A DNA stretch of 60,906 nucleotides from positions 1 to 60,906 of the forward strand of contig JAKVCC010000021.1 of NCBI GenBank assembly GCA_022448265.1, written 5' to 3'. The stretch is from Pirellulales bacterium. GTDB lineage: Bacteria; Planctomycetota; Planctomycetia; Pirellulales; Lacipirellulaceae. The notes below the pieces were generated by a model. It was given only the letters and a program-made list of their open reading frames with translations, did no database searches and was not told the origin of the DNA. The translations under genes were made by a program, and so were the position numbers. Position 1 is the first letter of the stretch, and each line of letters starts with the position of its first letter. Positions 10,589-20,555 of the stretch are shown here, piece by piece.

Positions 10589-12319
10589 CTAAGCGGGCTT
10601 TTCCCTCCACTTAAAACCTACCAGCACCAGGCAAAAGTAGATCGCCCCCATACCCAATACGACTTTGCCCGCAAGCTCCGCCGTCGTACTACCCGTATTT
10701 GTAACTTTGTCATAAAGGGCCGTGCCGGCCGCGATCAAGGCGCCCACGACAGAGATCCCCATTAGCAAATTCCAAATCCATCGCCTCGCGCCTTGCGGAA
10801 GGTCGGCGCCCATCACTGCAGAACTGTTCAGCAACATAAAAAACGTGATGTAGGCGATCGGCAACAGCATCATCCCAAAACTGGATGCAAGTATTGCCAG
10901 CCACAGCTTTGCTTGGTCGTCCCAGATCATGGGCCAGAGCGCGCCAGCTGCCCCCGCCAGTAGGCAACCCGCCACAAAAACGGCCCCCTGAGGCGAACGG
11001 CCGACTACCTCGGAAACGGCAAAGCCGTTAATCAACATCAGAATAATAATCGTCGAGAATCCCATCCCAAACACACCCAGACCAAACACCCATTTGGCCC
11101 GATCGGCGCCCAGCAGAGGCGCCAAGGCCGTGGAGAGCTTGAAGGCGGTGCGCCGGACCAGCGACGAAGCAATTTGCTTCTCTTCGGGAGGCAGCGCGGC
11201 CATCTCCGCAATTGCCACCTTTTGTTCAGCCTCAGAGAGCGCCGCCAGGCTGGTTCCCTTCAGATCCGGACGGACTCTTGCTAGTAGGGTGTCAGGCATG
11301 GAGCCCACGAAAACGGGACTCGTCTGAAATTGAATTGGATCGTTGCTCAGCAGCGCATCGTCCGCCTTGCCGTGGAAGGCATGGCCGGCCGCGATCACCA
11401 CACAACTTGTCACTAGCACGTAGGGAATCGCCATACCCAGGCCCAAGTCGAACCGGGCCAGACCACGAAACGTTCGGTCCCAGCCCCGCTGAAGCAACGA
11501 ATAAGGCATGAGAAACGTCATGTTGATGCCCACCGCCGTGGCGGCAGCGCCAATCATCACCGCACGCTGCTCCAGCACTAGTCTCTGCTGCCAAAAATCG
11601 CGGGCGTGGTCCGAAAGCCCGCCCAGGAGCGTTTGCATGCCCCCCGCAGCTTGAGTCCATTGACTGAAATCGGGGACGAACCCGACAAGAATCTGCCCCC
11701 AATCAAGGACGCCCTGACTGCTCAAGTAAATGACCACACCAAAGAAACACAGCACGATCATCCCGATCAGGGCCTTGAGAATCCAGTCGAATATTTTTGC
11801 GGCCAGACCTCCCTTCAAATTGAAATACAGCACGCCGATGGCCAAAAGCAAGAGTCCAAACGATACGGCCAGCTTCATACTGGTCGCATCCCCCAAACCG
11901 CCGGGCACGAGCGTCAAGTCGAGCGCTTCGTAGCACAAGCTGAATTGGGGCATGCACCAGATAATATTGGCCATACATGTCGCAATCAGCCACCCCCATC
12001 CCAGCACGGGATTGATGTGCCGATTGATCAAGCCGAAGGGGCGCTCGCCCGTGGTCAGCGTGACGTAGCTAATGGCCGACAACATGACCACGCCCATCAA
12101 AATGGCCGCCAACTGAAGCCACAGCAGGCTTGGCCCTCCCAAGATGCCAAGAAACAATGCGCCCGCCAGCGAACCACTGCCCAACGTGATAGCGCTCTGT
12201 AAAAAGCCGGGGCCTGACAATCGAAAGCAGCAGCCCAGCGCCGCCAATGGCCCGGTGGCCTGGGCCTGCTGTAGCAATTGCCGATCCCGCTGCACGCCCA
12301 AATCGCTGGATTCCACCAT
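10589..12319 (-). CDS. Nramp-related membrane transporter lacking the canonical metal motif
   Basis: Polytopic inner-membrane protein, 576 residues with about 11-12 hydrophobic segments and a soluble loop (about 320-400) rich in Ala, Glu and Leu. It resembles the Nramp/MntH fold: the first segment reads [18 protein letters not shown] where Nramp has a D-P-G-N helix break, and a later segment reads [14 protein letters not shown] where Nramp has A-x-x-M-P-H. The metal ligands Asp and Asn of DPGN are therefore replaced by Gly and Phe, while the methionine-proline of the second motif is kept. Substrate is unknown; manganese or iron transport cannot be assumed. ATG 12319 gives MVESSDLG. It sits 25 bases after trxB and 19 before asnS. 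Confidence 0.72.
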   Translation of the reverse strand: MVESSDLGVQRDRQLLQQAQATGPLAALGCCFRLSGPGFLQSAITLGSGSLAGALFLGILGGPSLLWLQLAAILMGVVMLSAISYVTLTTGERPFGLINRHINPVLGWGWLIATCMANIIWCMPQFSLCYEALDLTLVPGGLGDATSMKLAVSFGLLLLAIGVLYFNLKGGLAAKIFDWILKALIGMIVLCFFGVVIYLSSQGVLDWGQILVGFVPDFSQWTQAAGGMQTLLGGLSDHARDFWQQRLVLEQRAVMIGAAATAVGINMTFLMPYSLLQRGWDRTFRGLARFDLGLGMAIPYVLVTSCVVIAAGHAFHGKADDALLSNDPIQFQTSPVFVGSMPDTLLARVRPDLKGTSLAALSEAEQKVAIAEMAALPPEEKQIASSLVRRTAFKLSTALAPLLGADRAKWVFGLGVFGMGFSTIIILMLINGFAVSEVVGRSPQGAVFVAGCLLAGAAGALWPMIWDDQAKLWLAILASSFGMMLLPIAYITFFMLLNSSAVMGADLPQGARRWIWNLLMGISVVGALIAAGTALYDKVTNTGSTTAELAGKVVLGMGAIYFCLVLVGFKWREKPA

Positions 12320-12344
12320 AATTGCGCGCCCTCTACGCCCCCAA

Positions 12345-13400
12345 TTACAATCCCTGGGATGCCAACCAGCGCTCCGCGTCCAGCGCTGCCATGCAACCGG
12401 TACCCGCGGCGGTCACGGCCTGCCGGTAGTAGTCGTCGGCCACGTCACCTGCGGCGAAGACACCTTCAACGCTCGTATTGGTGCGAAAAGGAACCGTCCA
12501 CCGGACGTATTTTTTCTCGGTCATCTCCAGTTTGCCGGCCAGAAAGTCTGTATTCGGCGTGTGGCCAATCGCCATAAAAGCACCTGTGGCTTCCACAACC
12601 CGGCTGCCGCCATCGGTACTCGACTTAAGTCGAACGCCGGTAACTCCGTCGGTGTCGGTGCCCAAAATCTCATCAACTTGAGTATTCCACTGGATGTCGA
12701 TCTTTGGGTTATCGATCGCCCGCTGTGCCATGATCTTCGAAGCGCGGAGTTCATCCCGGCGATGCACCAAGTAAACCGTGCTGGCAAATTTGGACAGGAA
12801 GTCGGCTTCTTCCACAGCCGAATCCCCGCCACCGACAACAACCAATGGCTTGTCACGGAATCGGGGCAGCGCACCATCGCATACCGCACAGGCGCTTACA
12901 CCAGCGTTTTTGTATTTTTCTTCGGACGGCAAGCCCAAGTAATTAGCACGTGCGCCGGTCGCGACGATGACACACATGGCTTCTACGTTTGAGCCGCTAC
13001 CCGACTTGAGTTGGAAGGGGCGCGATCCAAAATCCACGTCAACAATATCCTCAGTCACTATTCTTGCGCCGAAATTGGTGGCTTGTTGACGCATCAAATG
13101 CATGAGTTCTGGGCCAGAACAACCTTCTTTCTGATGCAGATCAACCATCCAGTGATGTTCGGCTGGAAGCGAGGAACGGAGGTAATCGCTCAAGTCACCT
13201 GATGGGAAGCCGGGGTAGTTTTCGACTTCAGTTGTCAGCGCAAGTTGCCCCAAAGGCAGGGTCCCTTGAAGACGATTATCCTCAGTGACTGCCCCCTCAT
13301 AGACCAGTGGATTAAGACTTGCGCGAGCCGCATAAATAGCAGCCGCCCAACCCGCTGGGCCACTTCCTACAATGACTACATGTTCCGACACCGGGTCCAT
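12345..13400 (-). CDS. trxB: Thioredoxin reductase
   Basis: NADPH-dependent flavoprotein that reduces thioredoxin. The FAD fold starts at [19 protein letters not shown] (GxGxxG, about residues 10-28). The redox site is CAVCDGA, the C-x-x-C-D pattern of the low-molecular-weight class, inside the NADPH domain, which also has [44 protein letters not shown] stretch closes the FAD site. At 351 residues it is slightly longer than E. coli TrxB (321); the addition includes a segment after PSGDLSDYL. It is the first gene of the trxB-transporter-asnS group and is divergent from cstA. Confidence 0.95.
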   Translation of the reverse strand: MDPVSEHVVIVGSGPAGWAAAIYAARASLNPLVYEGAVTEDNRLQGTLPLGQLALTTEVENYPGFPSGDLSDYLRSSLPAEHHWMVDLHQKEGCSGPELMHLMRQQATNFGARIVTEDIVDVDFGSRPFQLKSGSGSNVEAMCVIVATGARANYLGLPSEEKYKNAGVSACAVCDGALPRFRDKPLVVVGGGDSAVEEADFLSKFASTVYLVHRRDELRASKIMAQRAIDNPKIDIQWNTQVDEILGTDTDGVTGVRLKSSTDGGSRVVEATGAFMAIGHTPNTDFLAGKLEMTEKKYVRWTVPFRTNTSVEGVFAAGDVADDYYRQAVTAAGTGCMAALDAERWLASQGL

Positions 13401-13851
13401 CCTTTCGCAGTGGTTGAGCCGTTTGGCGGGCGAACGTCCTTGGTCACATGCTCACGTGCCAGGCACAAACTTCGGGTAGTGGCGTGATTATAGGGGGCAA
13501 AGCAGGTGACGTAAACCAACCTGGAACAGTGCCTCATGAATATGAGCTGCAGGCATCATTTTGAGCAAGGCGAGGAGATGACGAGCACCTGTGTCATGGA
13601 CCGTTGGCGATTGGACATTCTCCCGCGGTCACCATTGGTCTAAAATAACCAACGACGAAAATACGCCTGAAAGCCAAGTTGGTGCGGCAACAACCTAGCT
13701 ACTTTGCTGCGCTCAAAATGCGCCAGTCCGTAATTTGTCGGACGCTGTTTGGTGTTTTTCAGACGCCGGGCTGCCGCCAGCCGGTTTGGTCGGTTTAAGA
13801 CAAGTGATATGATGCACTACCCGGGGATCGTCTTGAAATCCATCGATCCCC
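13401..13851. other. Divergent trxB/cstA intergenic region
   Basis: About 450 bases without a gene. It contains small hairpins (CTCAT-N4-ATGAG near 13535-13550; GTCCG-N8-CGGAC near 13725-13742) and a candidate cstA promoter, listed separately. Confidence 0.4.
13786..13813 (+). promoter_or_regulatory. Possible sigma-70-like promoter of cstA
   Basis: TTGGTC (13786-13791) and TATGAT (13808-13813) are separated by 16 bases; the -10 matches consensus in five of six positions, the -35 only in three. It lies 39 bases before the cstA ATG. Confidence 0.3.
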
Positions 13852-15831
13852 ATGGCCGCGTCCTTAATGTTCTGGAATCCCTTCGCCATGCTTACGCTGC
13901 TCATTGCCATCGGCTCTTTTGTGGGATTCATCGTAGCCTACAACACTTATGGCCGTTGGCTGGCGCAAAAAATATTTGACATCGATCCAGAGGCAGAGGT
14001 CCCCAGTCGGCAACTGCGTGACGACGTCGATTTCGTACCGACCCGCAAGGAGGTAATCTTCGGCCATCACTTTACCAGCATCGCCGGCACCGGGCCAATC
14101 GTGGGGCCGGCCATCGCTGTCTTCTGGGGATGGCTTCCAGCCCTGCTCTGGGTGGTGTTCGGTTCGATCTTCATTGGCGCGGTGCACGATTTTGGGGCGC
14201 TAGTGGTGAGCCTACGAAACCGAGGTCAAACCGTGGGCGAAATCGCGGGCCGCATAATTGCGCCGCGTGCCAAGGTGCTATTTTTGCTGGTCCTGTTTTT
14301 TGCGCTGACGGTGGTGCTGGCGATCTTTGGCTTGGTCATCGCCTCAATTTTCAACCTTTATCCGGAGTCCGTCTTGTCGGTGTGGTTGGCGATGCCACTG
14401 GCAGTGGCTGTCGGATTTTGGGTCTACCGGGGCGGTGGCAGTTTGCTCCTTCCTTCGGTGATCGCGCTGCTCCTGCTCTATGCTGCGATCTACATCGGTG
14501 CGGAATATGTTCCGCTGGTGATTCCCGCGGCCTGGTGCAATGCGATGGGAGAAACTCTCGGGTTAGGTAAGGAAGCGCTCAACCCGATTGTTGTCTGGAC
14601 GACAATTTTGTTTGGCTATTGTTTCGTCGCGTCGGTGCTTCCGGTGTGGGTACTCCTGCAGCCGAGGGACTTTATCAATAGCCAGCAGTTGATTGTTGCA
14701 TTGGGTCTGTTGGTCTTGTCGATCGGAGTAGCGGGGGCGACAGGCCAGGTAGATCTGGCCGCCAGCGCGCCCGCAGTGGTCCCCGCCGCAAATCGTCCCC
14801 TGGATGCTCCGCCGATTTGGCCCTTCTTGTTCATCACGATTGCCTGCGGAGCAATTAGCGGATTTCACTGCTTGGTCTCCAGCGGCACAACGAGTAAGCA
14901 ATTGGCAAACGAGGGCCACGCCCAATACGTGGCCTTTGGCTCGATGCTCATGGAAGGCGCATTGGCGGTTATCGTTATTCTGGCATGCTGTGCGGGAATT
15001 GGCATGGGACTCTTTGAACGGCGGTTGGTGAATGCCGCCCCGGACGGCTGGATCCGCCCCTACGAGTATGTGCAGCAGCACACTGGCGGCACTCCGCTGA
15101 CTGGGCGTGATGCCTGGCGCAATAAGTACGACCAAAGCCAGGGCTGGAAGAAATTTCGGCTGGGCGAAAAAGTAGGTTCGTTCGTCGATGGAGGCGCCAA
15201 TTTCCTGACGGTCCTGGGATTGCCGCTGAAGTTTGCAGTCGCGGCAATCGCCGTTTTAGTGGCCTGCTTTGCCGCGACGACTCTCGATACGGCTACCCGT
15301 TTGCAACGATACGTCGTCCAGGAATTGGCCTCCACGCTATACATCCGGCCACTCACAAACAAATATGCCGCGACGCTATTGGCCGTTAGCCTGGCGCTAG
15401 CACTCGCCATGATGCGAGGGCCGGACCCCGCGCCTGGTCAGCTTGCTCCCCATGGAACGGGCGGACAGTATCTCTGGCCCTTGTTTGGCGCAACCAATCA
15501 ATTGCTGGCAGGCATCGCTTTTCTGGTCACGGCATTTTATCTCCATCGTCGTAACAAACCGATTTGGTTTATCTTGATACCCATGTTGCTGATGATTGGG
15601 ATGCCCGTTTGGGCCATGGGTTGGCAGATGTTCAACCCGGAGAGCGGCTGGTGGCCACAGCAAAATTATTTGCTCGGGACTATTGGCGGAGCGGTCGTCT
15701 TCCTGCAGCTATGGATGGTGGCGGAAGCAATCCTTGCCTGGCCGCGCGCGAAGGGAGTCCTCGAAGAGGAGTTGCCGCCGCTGTCAACGCATGGGCACGA
15801 CCCACAAGTGGCGAGCGGTCGATCTTGTTAG
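13852..15831 (+). CDS. cstA: Carbon starvation protein CstA family transporter
   Basis: Inner-membrane transporter of 659 residues with at least 14 hydrophobic segments. CstA relatives in enterobacteria import pyruvate or peptides during carbon limitation. The N-terminal CstA domain shows the family's best-conserved stretch, FGHHFTSIAGTGPIVGPAIA (about 70-90), then FGSIFIGAVHDFGAL; the middle GFHCLVSSGTTSKQL and the late FAATTLDTATRLQRYVVQEL also fit the family. The start MAASLMFWNPF at 13852 is the first ATG of the frame. It stands alone: no CstR or two-component regulator is adjacent. Substrate here is inference from family. Confidence 0.93.
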   Translation: MAASLMFWNPFAMLTLLIAIGSFVGFIVAYNTYGRWLAQKIFDIDPEAEVPSRQLRDDVDFVPTRKEVIFGHHFTSIAGTGPIVGPAIAVFWGWLPALLWVVFGSIFIGAVHDFGALVVSLRNRGQTVGEIAGRIIAPRAKVLFLLVLFFALTVVLAIFGLVIASIFNLYPESVLSVWLAMPLAVAVGFWVYRGGGSLLLPSVIALLLLYAAIYIGAEYVPLVIPAAWCNAMGETLGLGKEALNPIVVWTTILFGYCFVASVLPVWVLLQPRDFINSQQLIVALGLLVLSIGVAGATGQVDLAASAPAVVPAANRPLDAPPIWPFLFITIACGAISGFHCLVSSGTTSKQLANEGHAQYVAFGSMLMEGALAVIVILACCAGIGMGLFERRLVNAAPDGWIRPYEYVQQHTGGTPLTGRDAWRNKYDQSQGWKKFRLGEKVGSFVDGGANFLTVLGLPLKFAVAAIAVLVACFAATTLDTATRLQRYVVQELASTLYIRPLTNKYAATLLAVSLALALAMMRGPDPAPGQLAPHGTGGQYLWPLFGATNQLLAGIAFLVTAFYLHRRNKPIWFILIPMLLMIGMPVWAMGWQMFNPESGWWPQQNYLLGTIGGAVVFLQLWMVAEAILAWPRAKGVLEEELPPLSTHGHDPQVASGRSC

Positions 15832-15903
15832 GGGCCGGACAGTGGCCTAACGCAAGCATCCGCAGATCGTGGTCAGCGAGCAGAACCCGCTGCTCCCCAT
15901 TTT

Positions 15904-15942
15904 CCTACAGAACACCTTTCCTACAGACCACGCTGCCTACAG
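15904..15942. repeat. Three direct CCTACAG repeats at a 16-bp period
   Basis: CCTACAG occurs at 15904-15910, 15920-15926 and 15936-15942, each exactly 16 bases apart, between the convergent cstA and zinc-ribbon genes. The flanking bases within the units differ, so it is a spaced motif array rather than a perfect tandem repeat. Confidence 0.6.
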
Positions 15943-15999
15943 CTCCCGCTTTCTGGATCTGAAATCTTCCCGTAATCGCCAGGCCTCTAGCTGTCGCCC

Positions 16000-16350
16000 C
16001 TAACGCTGAGGCATATACTGGCTGCATTTCGGACAACGGGCAAACCACATGGGGACCTTCTCGCCGCAGACACATTTTACGTGATGCTGAATCACGGACG
16101 AGCCAAGCAGACTCCCGCTACCGGTTGGATCAGGGCCATCGTGATGGTCGTCCAACACAGAGGCGACAGCTCCGCCATGTTCTTCCACCGCAGCCTGATA
16201 GGCTGCCCTCGATAGTTTGTCGGAAGATACTGCGTCTGGAACTAGTACTTTCACCTGATCTTTGCAGTAGGGGCACAAGCCTTTTTTTCCAGCATATTTG
16301 TCTTTTACTTTGAATTCATGTCCATTCGGGCACTTGACTGAAATTCCCAT
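16000..16350 (-). CDS. Small protein with two zinc-ribbon-like motifs, function unknown
   Basis: A 116-residue soluble protein. The N-terminal cluster is CPNGHEF then CPYCK (residues about 7-30), and the C-terminal cluster is CVCGEKVPMW then CPKC (about 94-112), so each end could bind one zinc. The middle (about 38-90) is acidic and histidine-containing (LDDHHDGPDP). I chose the ATG at 16350 (MGISVKCPNGHEF) over an in-frame GTG four codons earlier because the conserved region begins there. Such double-ribbon proteins often bind nucleic acid or protein partners, but no function can be assigned. It stands alone, convergent with cstA. Confidence 0.65.
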   Translation of the reverse strand: MGISVKCPNGHEFKVKDKYAGKKGLCPYCKDQVKVLVPDAVSSDKLSRAAYQAAVEEHGGAVASVLDDHHDGPDPTGSGSLLGSSVIQHHVKCVCGEKVPMWFARCPKCSQYMPQR

Positions 16351-16724
16351 AACAGGCCCCACACTTTGAGAAAGCCAAATCAGTAACGGCGCCTCTACGA
16401 TTGCCCATGAGAAGATACCTATCAGAAGATATCAGCCGGAAATTACTAATTGGAATAAGCCGGCCGAAAGATACCAGTCGCAAGGAAGTCGTCGTAGACT
16501 CGCTGAACAAAGCCGCCTCTGAGGCCATTATCTCAGCGAAAGACTGCCCGTGTCAATCAACTGGAAAATGCGGCTTGTAACACGGAAAAATGGGGAGGCC
16601 TGCCAGATCCAGCACTGCCCCTAACCGGCACTTCTTACCAACTCTGTGCTACTAGTCCGGAATTTCTGTTGAGACGAAAGCTTACTCTCGCAGCGGTTCC
16701 CTGCCTGAAAAAATCCCCAGCGCG
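16351..16724. other. Intergenic region downstream of fliM
   Basis: About 370 bases without a gene. AGAAGATA occurs at 16410-16417 and 16424-16431 (14-bp period) just upstream of the zinc-ribbon gene; otherwise nothing is recognised. Confidence 0.35.
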
Positions 16725-17777
16725 TCAGGAGGCTTCGGGGTGCAAAGCAGTCGCTGGCGCCGGTTTTTTGGTCGCTGGGAAGTGCTGATCATCCAGCGTT
16801 GCCATCACTTCGATTGCTTTGCGGCCTTTGAAATTTCCGGGACGAGCATGAAACTTGGGGCGGCCTTCAATCGAAACCACTAATGGCTCGTCGATGTCCT
16901 TTTCACTGGCAATGATGTCGCCAACTCGCAAGTTGATCAGGTCGGCCGTGGCAATGCTCGTTTGCGCCAACTCAACCACCATCTCGACCGGAGCCGTGGC
17001 GATTTCCTGAGTCACCATTTCGATGGATTCGGATGTCGATGGGCGTTTGCTGTAACTGACCCAACTATTGGAATCCATTTTGCAACCGATGCGCTTAATG
17101 GCATTGAATGGAATGCACAGGTTGACCATGCCCCGCGTTCCGCCGACGGCAAGTTCAAAGCTAACAAGAATCACGACTTCGTTGGCAGGAATGATCTGCA
17201 CCAGCTGAGGATTGCTTTCGACGCGATCAACGGCCAACTCAAGCTCCATGACATTCTTCCAGGAGCGTCTCATTTCTTTGAGAAACAATCCGGTAATCCG
17301 AGATGCCAGGTGAAGTTCAATTTCCGTCAACGGTCGCCGCGCAGGAGCTTCTCCAGATATGCTGCCTCCCAGTAGGCGGTCGATAATCGGGAAGAGAATC
17401 GACGGATTGATGTCAAGAATCAGTTGCTCTTCCAAGGGCTTGGCGCTGATGAGGTTGAAGCACGTAGGATTCTCCAGGCTGAAAACAAACTCACTGTAGG
17501 TGAGCTGGTCGACGCTGGTGAGCTTGACCTCGACAATCGTGCGTAGCAATTCCGAGAGGGCCTCTCCAAAATTCTTTCCAAATCCTTCGTGCATGGTCTG
17601 CAAAGCACGTATTTGCTCTTCGCTGACCCGCTCCGGACGTTTGAAGTCGTAAACGTCAATTTTTTCCTGCGTTCGCACGGGAACCGGAGAATCCGGACGT
17701 CCTTCCACCTCGGCCTCGGTATCCATCGCGGCAAGCAGATTCTCGACTTCTGCCTGGCTTAAGACATCGCCATCCAT
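16725..17777 (-). CDS. fliM: Flagellar motor switch protein FliM
   Basis: Component of the flagellar C-ring that binds phospho-CheY and sets rotation direction. The 350 residues start with the CheY-binding peptide (DVLSQAEVENLLAAM; canonical L-S-Q-x-E-I-D-x-L-L). The middle CheC-like domain (about 60-230) has FSLENPTCFNLISAKPLEEQLILDINPSILFPIIDRLLGG, and a SpoA/FliN-like domain closes it (LRVGDIIASEKDIDEPLVVSIEGRPKFHARPG). ATG 17777 has GGAG six bases upstream; the frame extends upstream without FliM-like residues. No other flagellar gene is nearby, and a strong hairpin separates it from proA, so it is probably expressed on its own. Confidence 0.95.
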   Translation of the reverse strand: MDGDVLSQAEVENLLAAMDTEAEVEGRPDSPVPVRTQEKIDVYDFKRPERVSEEQIRALQTMHEGFGKNFGEALSELLRTIVEVKLTSVDQLTYSEFVFSLENPTCFNLISAKPLEEQLILDINPSILFPIIDRLLGGSISGEAPARRPLTEIELHLASRITGLFLKEMRRSWKNVMELELAVDRVESNPQLVQIIPANEVVILVSFELAVGGTRGMVNLCIPFNAIKRIGCKMDSNSWVSYSKRPSTSESIEMVTQEIATAPVEMVVELAQTSIATADLINLRVGDIIASEKDIDEPLVVSIEGRPKFHARPGNFKGRKAIEVMATLDDQHFPATKKPAPATALHPEAS

Positions 17778-17820
17778 GATGCACTCCGTTGCGAAGATTT
17801 TCGATTTGAGAATCAAAGAT

Positions 17821-17850
17821 GTGAAAAGCAGGCATGGTCTGCTTTTTCAC
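17821..17850 (-). terminator. Terminator-like hairpin between proA and fliM
   Basis: GTGAAAAGCAG and CTGCTTTTTCAC pair over 11 bp with one bulged base and a 7-base loop; the pairing can extend by two more A-T pairs on each side. It lies 24 bases past the proA stop on the minus strand. The T-rich arm is part of the stem rather than after it. Confidence 0.55.
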
Positions 17851-17874
17851 ATTTGCAAGTTTAAGCCTTGGGTC

Positions 17875-19155
17875 TCAGTTGCGAACTTGTCCATCGCCTT
17901 TGACAACGTACTTGTAGCTAGTGAGCTCCTCGATTCCACACGGACCACGGGCGTGGAATTTGTCGGTGCTGATGCCAATCTCAGCGCCAAGGCCGAATTC
18001 CCCTCCATCGTTAAACCGGGTACTCGCATTGATGATCACCGCCGAGCTGTCCACTTCTGCGGCAAACTGTCGCGCGGCATCTTCGTCTTCGGTAACGACC
18101 GCGTCAGTATGTTTTGAACCATAGCGATTGATATGGGCGATAGCCTCGTCGATCGAGCCAACGACGCAAATTGAAAGAATCGGTCCCAGATATTCGGTGC
18201 AGTAATCTTGCTCACTGGCAGCAGTCGCCGATTCGATCAATTCGCATACACGCGGGTCCCCTCGAAGTTCGACGCCCTCGGCCTCAAGCCCGGTTGCCAA
18301 GAGAGGAAGGAACTTGCCAGCCACGTCGGCGTGGACCAACAGGGATTCCGCCGCGTTGCACACCCCCATCCGCTGGCACTTCGAGTTCACCACGATTTCG
18401 GCAGCCTTGTTCAGGTTTGCCGACGCATCGACGTAAACGTGGCAATTGCCCTGGAAATGTTTGATGACCGGCATTTCCGCTTCGGCTGCTACCCGACGGA
18501 TCAGATTTTCTCCACCGCGAGGGATGGCCAGGTCAATGAACTCCGGCAGACGCAGAAAGTGTCCAACTGCTTCGCGGTTGGTGGTCTCCACAAGCTGAAC
18601 TGCCGCTGCGGGCAATCCGGTTTCCCGGGCCGCCGCATGCAGACAGCCAACGATTGCCTGGCTTGAGTGATAGGCCTCCTTGCCGCCGCGAAGGATCACC
18701 GCATTGCTGCCCTTCACACAAATAGCTGCCGCATCTGCCGTCACATTGGGACGCGACTCGTAGACAAAAAACACCACTCCCAAGGGAACACAAACCTTTT
18801 CTATGATGAGACCATTGGGGCGCACGCTGGAACTAAGCAACTTGCCAATCGGATCCTCCAAATCAGCCATCTCTTCCAGGGCCGACGCTATCGCTTCGAT
18901 GCGATGATGTGTCAAGCGTAGTCGGTCGATCTGGGCATCGGTAAGTCCGTAACCAGGGGCCGCCTCCAAATCTTGCAGGTTGGCCGCCTCGATTCCAGCA
19001 ACATTCTCACGCAACAACTCCGCGCACCGTCTCAACCAAGCAATCTTGGCCTGCGGGCTCACACGCACTAGTTCGCTTGCAGCGAGGCTTGCTTGCTGCG
19101 CCACACGGCGGCAGTAGGCGCCCAGGTCGGTGGTGTCGGGGGAAGCGGCGGCCAT
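17875..19155 (-). CDS. proA: Glutamate-5-semialdehyde dehydrogenase (gamma-glutamyl phosphate reductase)
   Basis: Second step of proline synthesis: NADPH-dependent reduction of gamma-glutamyl phosphate. The 426 residues match family length. Visible signatures are [39 protein letters not shown] (cofactor fold), [14 protein letters not shown], and the catalytic cysteine in [13 protein letters not shown]; the family-typical ending [30 protein letters not shown] is intact. Start: ATG 19155. No proB is adjacent, so the pathway genes are scattered, as the layout elsewhere in this window also suggests. Confidence 0.97.
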   Translation of the reverse strand: MAAASPDTTDLGAYCRRVAQQASLAASELVRVSPQAKIAWLRRCAELLRENVAGIEAANLQDLEAAPGYGLTDAQIDRLRLTHHRIEAIASALEEMADLEDPIGKLLSSSVRPNGLIIEKVCVPLGVVFFVYESRPNVTADAAAICVKGSNAVILRGGKEAYHSSQAIVGCLHAAARETGLPAAAVQLVETTNREAVGHFLRLPEFIDLAIPRGGENLIRRVAAEAEMPVIKHFQGNCHVYVDASANLNKAAEIVVNSKCQRMGVCNAAESLLVHADVAGKFLPLLATGLEAEGVELRGDPRVCELIESATAASEQDYCTEYLGPILSICVVGSIDEAIAHINRYGSKHTDAVVTEDEDAARQFAAEVDSSAVIINASTRFNDGGEFGLGAEIGISTDKFHARGPCGIEELTSYKYVVKGDGQVRN

Positions 19156-19599
19156 AGCAAATAGGTTAGGTTTCGAGACGGGAAACTCTGTCTAAAGAAC
19201 GGTGACTGCTAACGGCGAGGGCCGCACGGCAATCACTTTAGTATCCTAGAATAGCAGCATGGGGTCAACGTCGCCTGATTGGGGTGCGGGTTTTCGACAC
19301 CGGTGGGCAAACGATAAAACAACCAGTCACTAAGCGCGGTGTTTGAAGTTGGGCAATGGTGATCGGGAATGCATGCTAGCGGCTATTAGCTGTACTTAGC
19401 GTGCGGGCGACCTGCCGAATTCTGAATGGGCAATCAATTCCAGGCCAATCATCACACGCAGTGTGATGGCCCATTTACTGTAGACATCATGATGCCCTGC
19501 ATGATGCACCGAAGCCGCGCCACGGCACCCCCGTTACAGGTTGCAAGTCCGGTCGACCTGCCATGTTCTCAATGATGAGTAAACGACCATTGATTCCAG
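19156..19599. other. Intergenic region between folP and proA
   Basis: About 440 bases with no gene recognised. It contains the CATCACAC inverted repeat (listed separately) and a nearby cluster of CATGATG-type words (19485-19510). Confidence 0.4.
19450..19468. promoter_or_regulatory. Perfect inverted repeat, possible operator
   Basis: CATCACAC-GCA-GTGTGATG is an 8-bp perfect dyad with a 3-base centre, shaped like a dimeric regulator site. It lies about 295 bases upstream of the proA start and downstream of folP. No T-run follows on either strand, so a terminator is unlikely. Confidence 0.35.
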
Positions 19600-20508
19600 T
19601 CACTCTGCGAGCTTGTGTTCGCCGCCGTCAATGCCGCCGCTGGCCTCGAAAGCCAGCAGGGCTTCGCGAAGCGGACGAATGTCGTGTACGCGGAGAATCT
19701 GCACACCTTGAGCCGCGAGCGCAAGGGCCGCACCCACGGTAGCGGCGGTGCGATCCTGGTCCGAATTGCCCAAAATGCGGGCCAAGAAACCCTTACGGGA
19801 GTGGCCCACCAGGATCGGGCAGCCCAGGTCGTGAAATCGACTACAGCGGGCCATGAGCGTCATGTTGTGCTGATGCGTCTTGCCAAAACCAATGCCAGGA
19901 TCGAGGCAAATGCATTCCCCTTCGACGCCCGCCTCTCGCAATTCGTCCCGGCGCCGACTAAGGTAACTGTGAATATCTTCGACCACGTCTTGGTACTGCG
20001 GGTCGTTTTGCATCGTTTGCGGCGTGCCTTGCATGTGCATCGCGCAGACGCCCGCCCGCGAGTCCGCGGCCAACGCAACCATAGCCGGATCGGATCGGAG
20101 GGCACTAATGTCGTTGATTATTTCAGCCCCGACCGACAGCGCCGCACTCGCCACGGCGGACTTGCTTGTGTCGATCGAAATCGGCACCGTCGTTTGCCGG
20201 GCGACGCCCTCCACCACCGGGAGCACACGATCGAGTTCTTCCCCGGCGGCAATCGAAGCCGCGTAGGGACGCGTACTCTCGCCGCCAATGTCCAGGAGAT
20301 CGGCTCCCTCCTCGGCAAGCCTCAAGGCGTGTTCAATGGCCGGGCCACTGGCGAAATACTTTCCGCCGTCAGAAAAACTGTCGGGCGTGACGTTCACGAT
20401 TCCCATCAACAGCGGACGCCGGCCCAGCGACAAAGTCTGCGTGCGCAATTGCCAAGAAGTGGCACGGTGCGGATAGCGCGCGTCAAGCGTAGGAAGTGGA
20501 CCGTTCAT
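19600..20508 (-). CDS. folP: Dihydropteroate synthase
   Basis: Condenses p-aminobenzoate with the pterin pyrophosphate in folate synthesis; the sulfonamide target. The 302 residues form a TIM barrel with all signatures: LMGIVNVTPDSFSDGGKY (about 34-51), DIGGESTRP, the D-T-S-K loop ISIDTSKSAVA, and ILVGHSRKGFL near the C-terminus. ATG 20508 gives MNGPLPTLDARYPHR; there is a roughly 25-residue N-terminal lead before the barrel. It lies about 47 bases downstream of the LptE-like gene on the same strand and may be the last gene of that group. Confidence 0.96.
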   Translation of the reverse strand: MNGPLPTLDARYPHRATSWQLRTQTLSLGRRPLLMGIVNVTPDSFSDGGKYFASGPAIEHALRLAEEGADLLDIGGESTRPYAASIAAGEELDRVLPVVEGVARQTTVPISIDTSKSAVASAALSVGAEIINDISALRSDPAMVALAADSRAGVCAMHMQGTPQTMQNDPQYQDVVEDIHSYLSRRRDELREAGVEGECICLDPGIGFGKTHQHNMTLMARCSRFHDLGCPILVGHSRKGFLARILGNSDQDRTAATVGAALALAAQGVQILRVHDIRPLREALLAFEASGGIDGGEHKLAE

Positions 20509-20555
20509 TGTGGTGAAACTACCATCGGTTCACCTGCAGCTCCAGCCCTCGCCCA

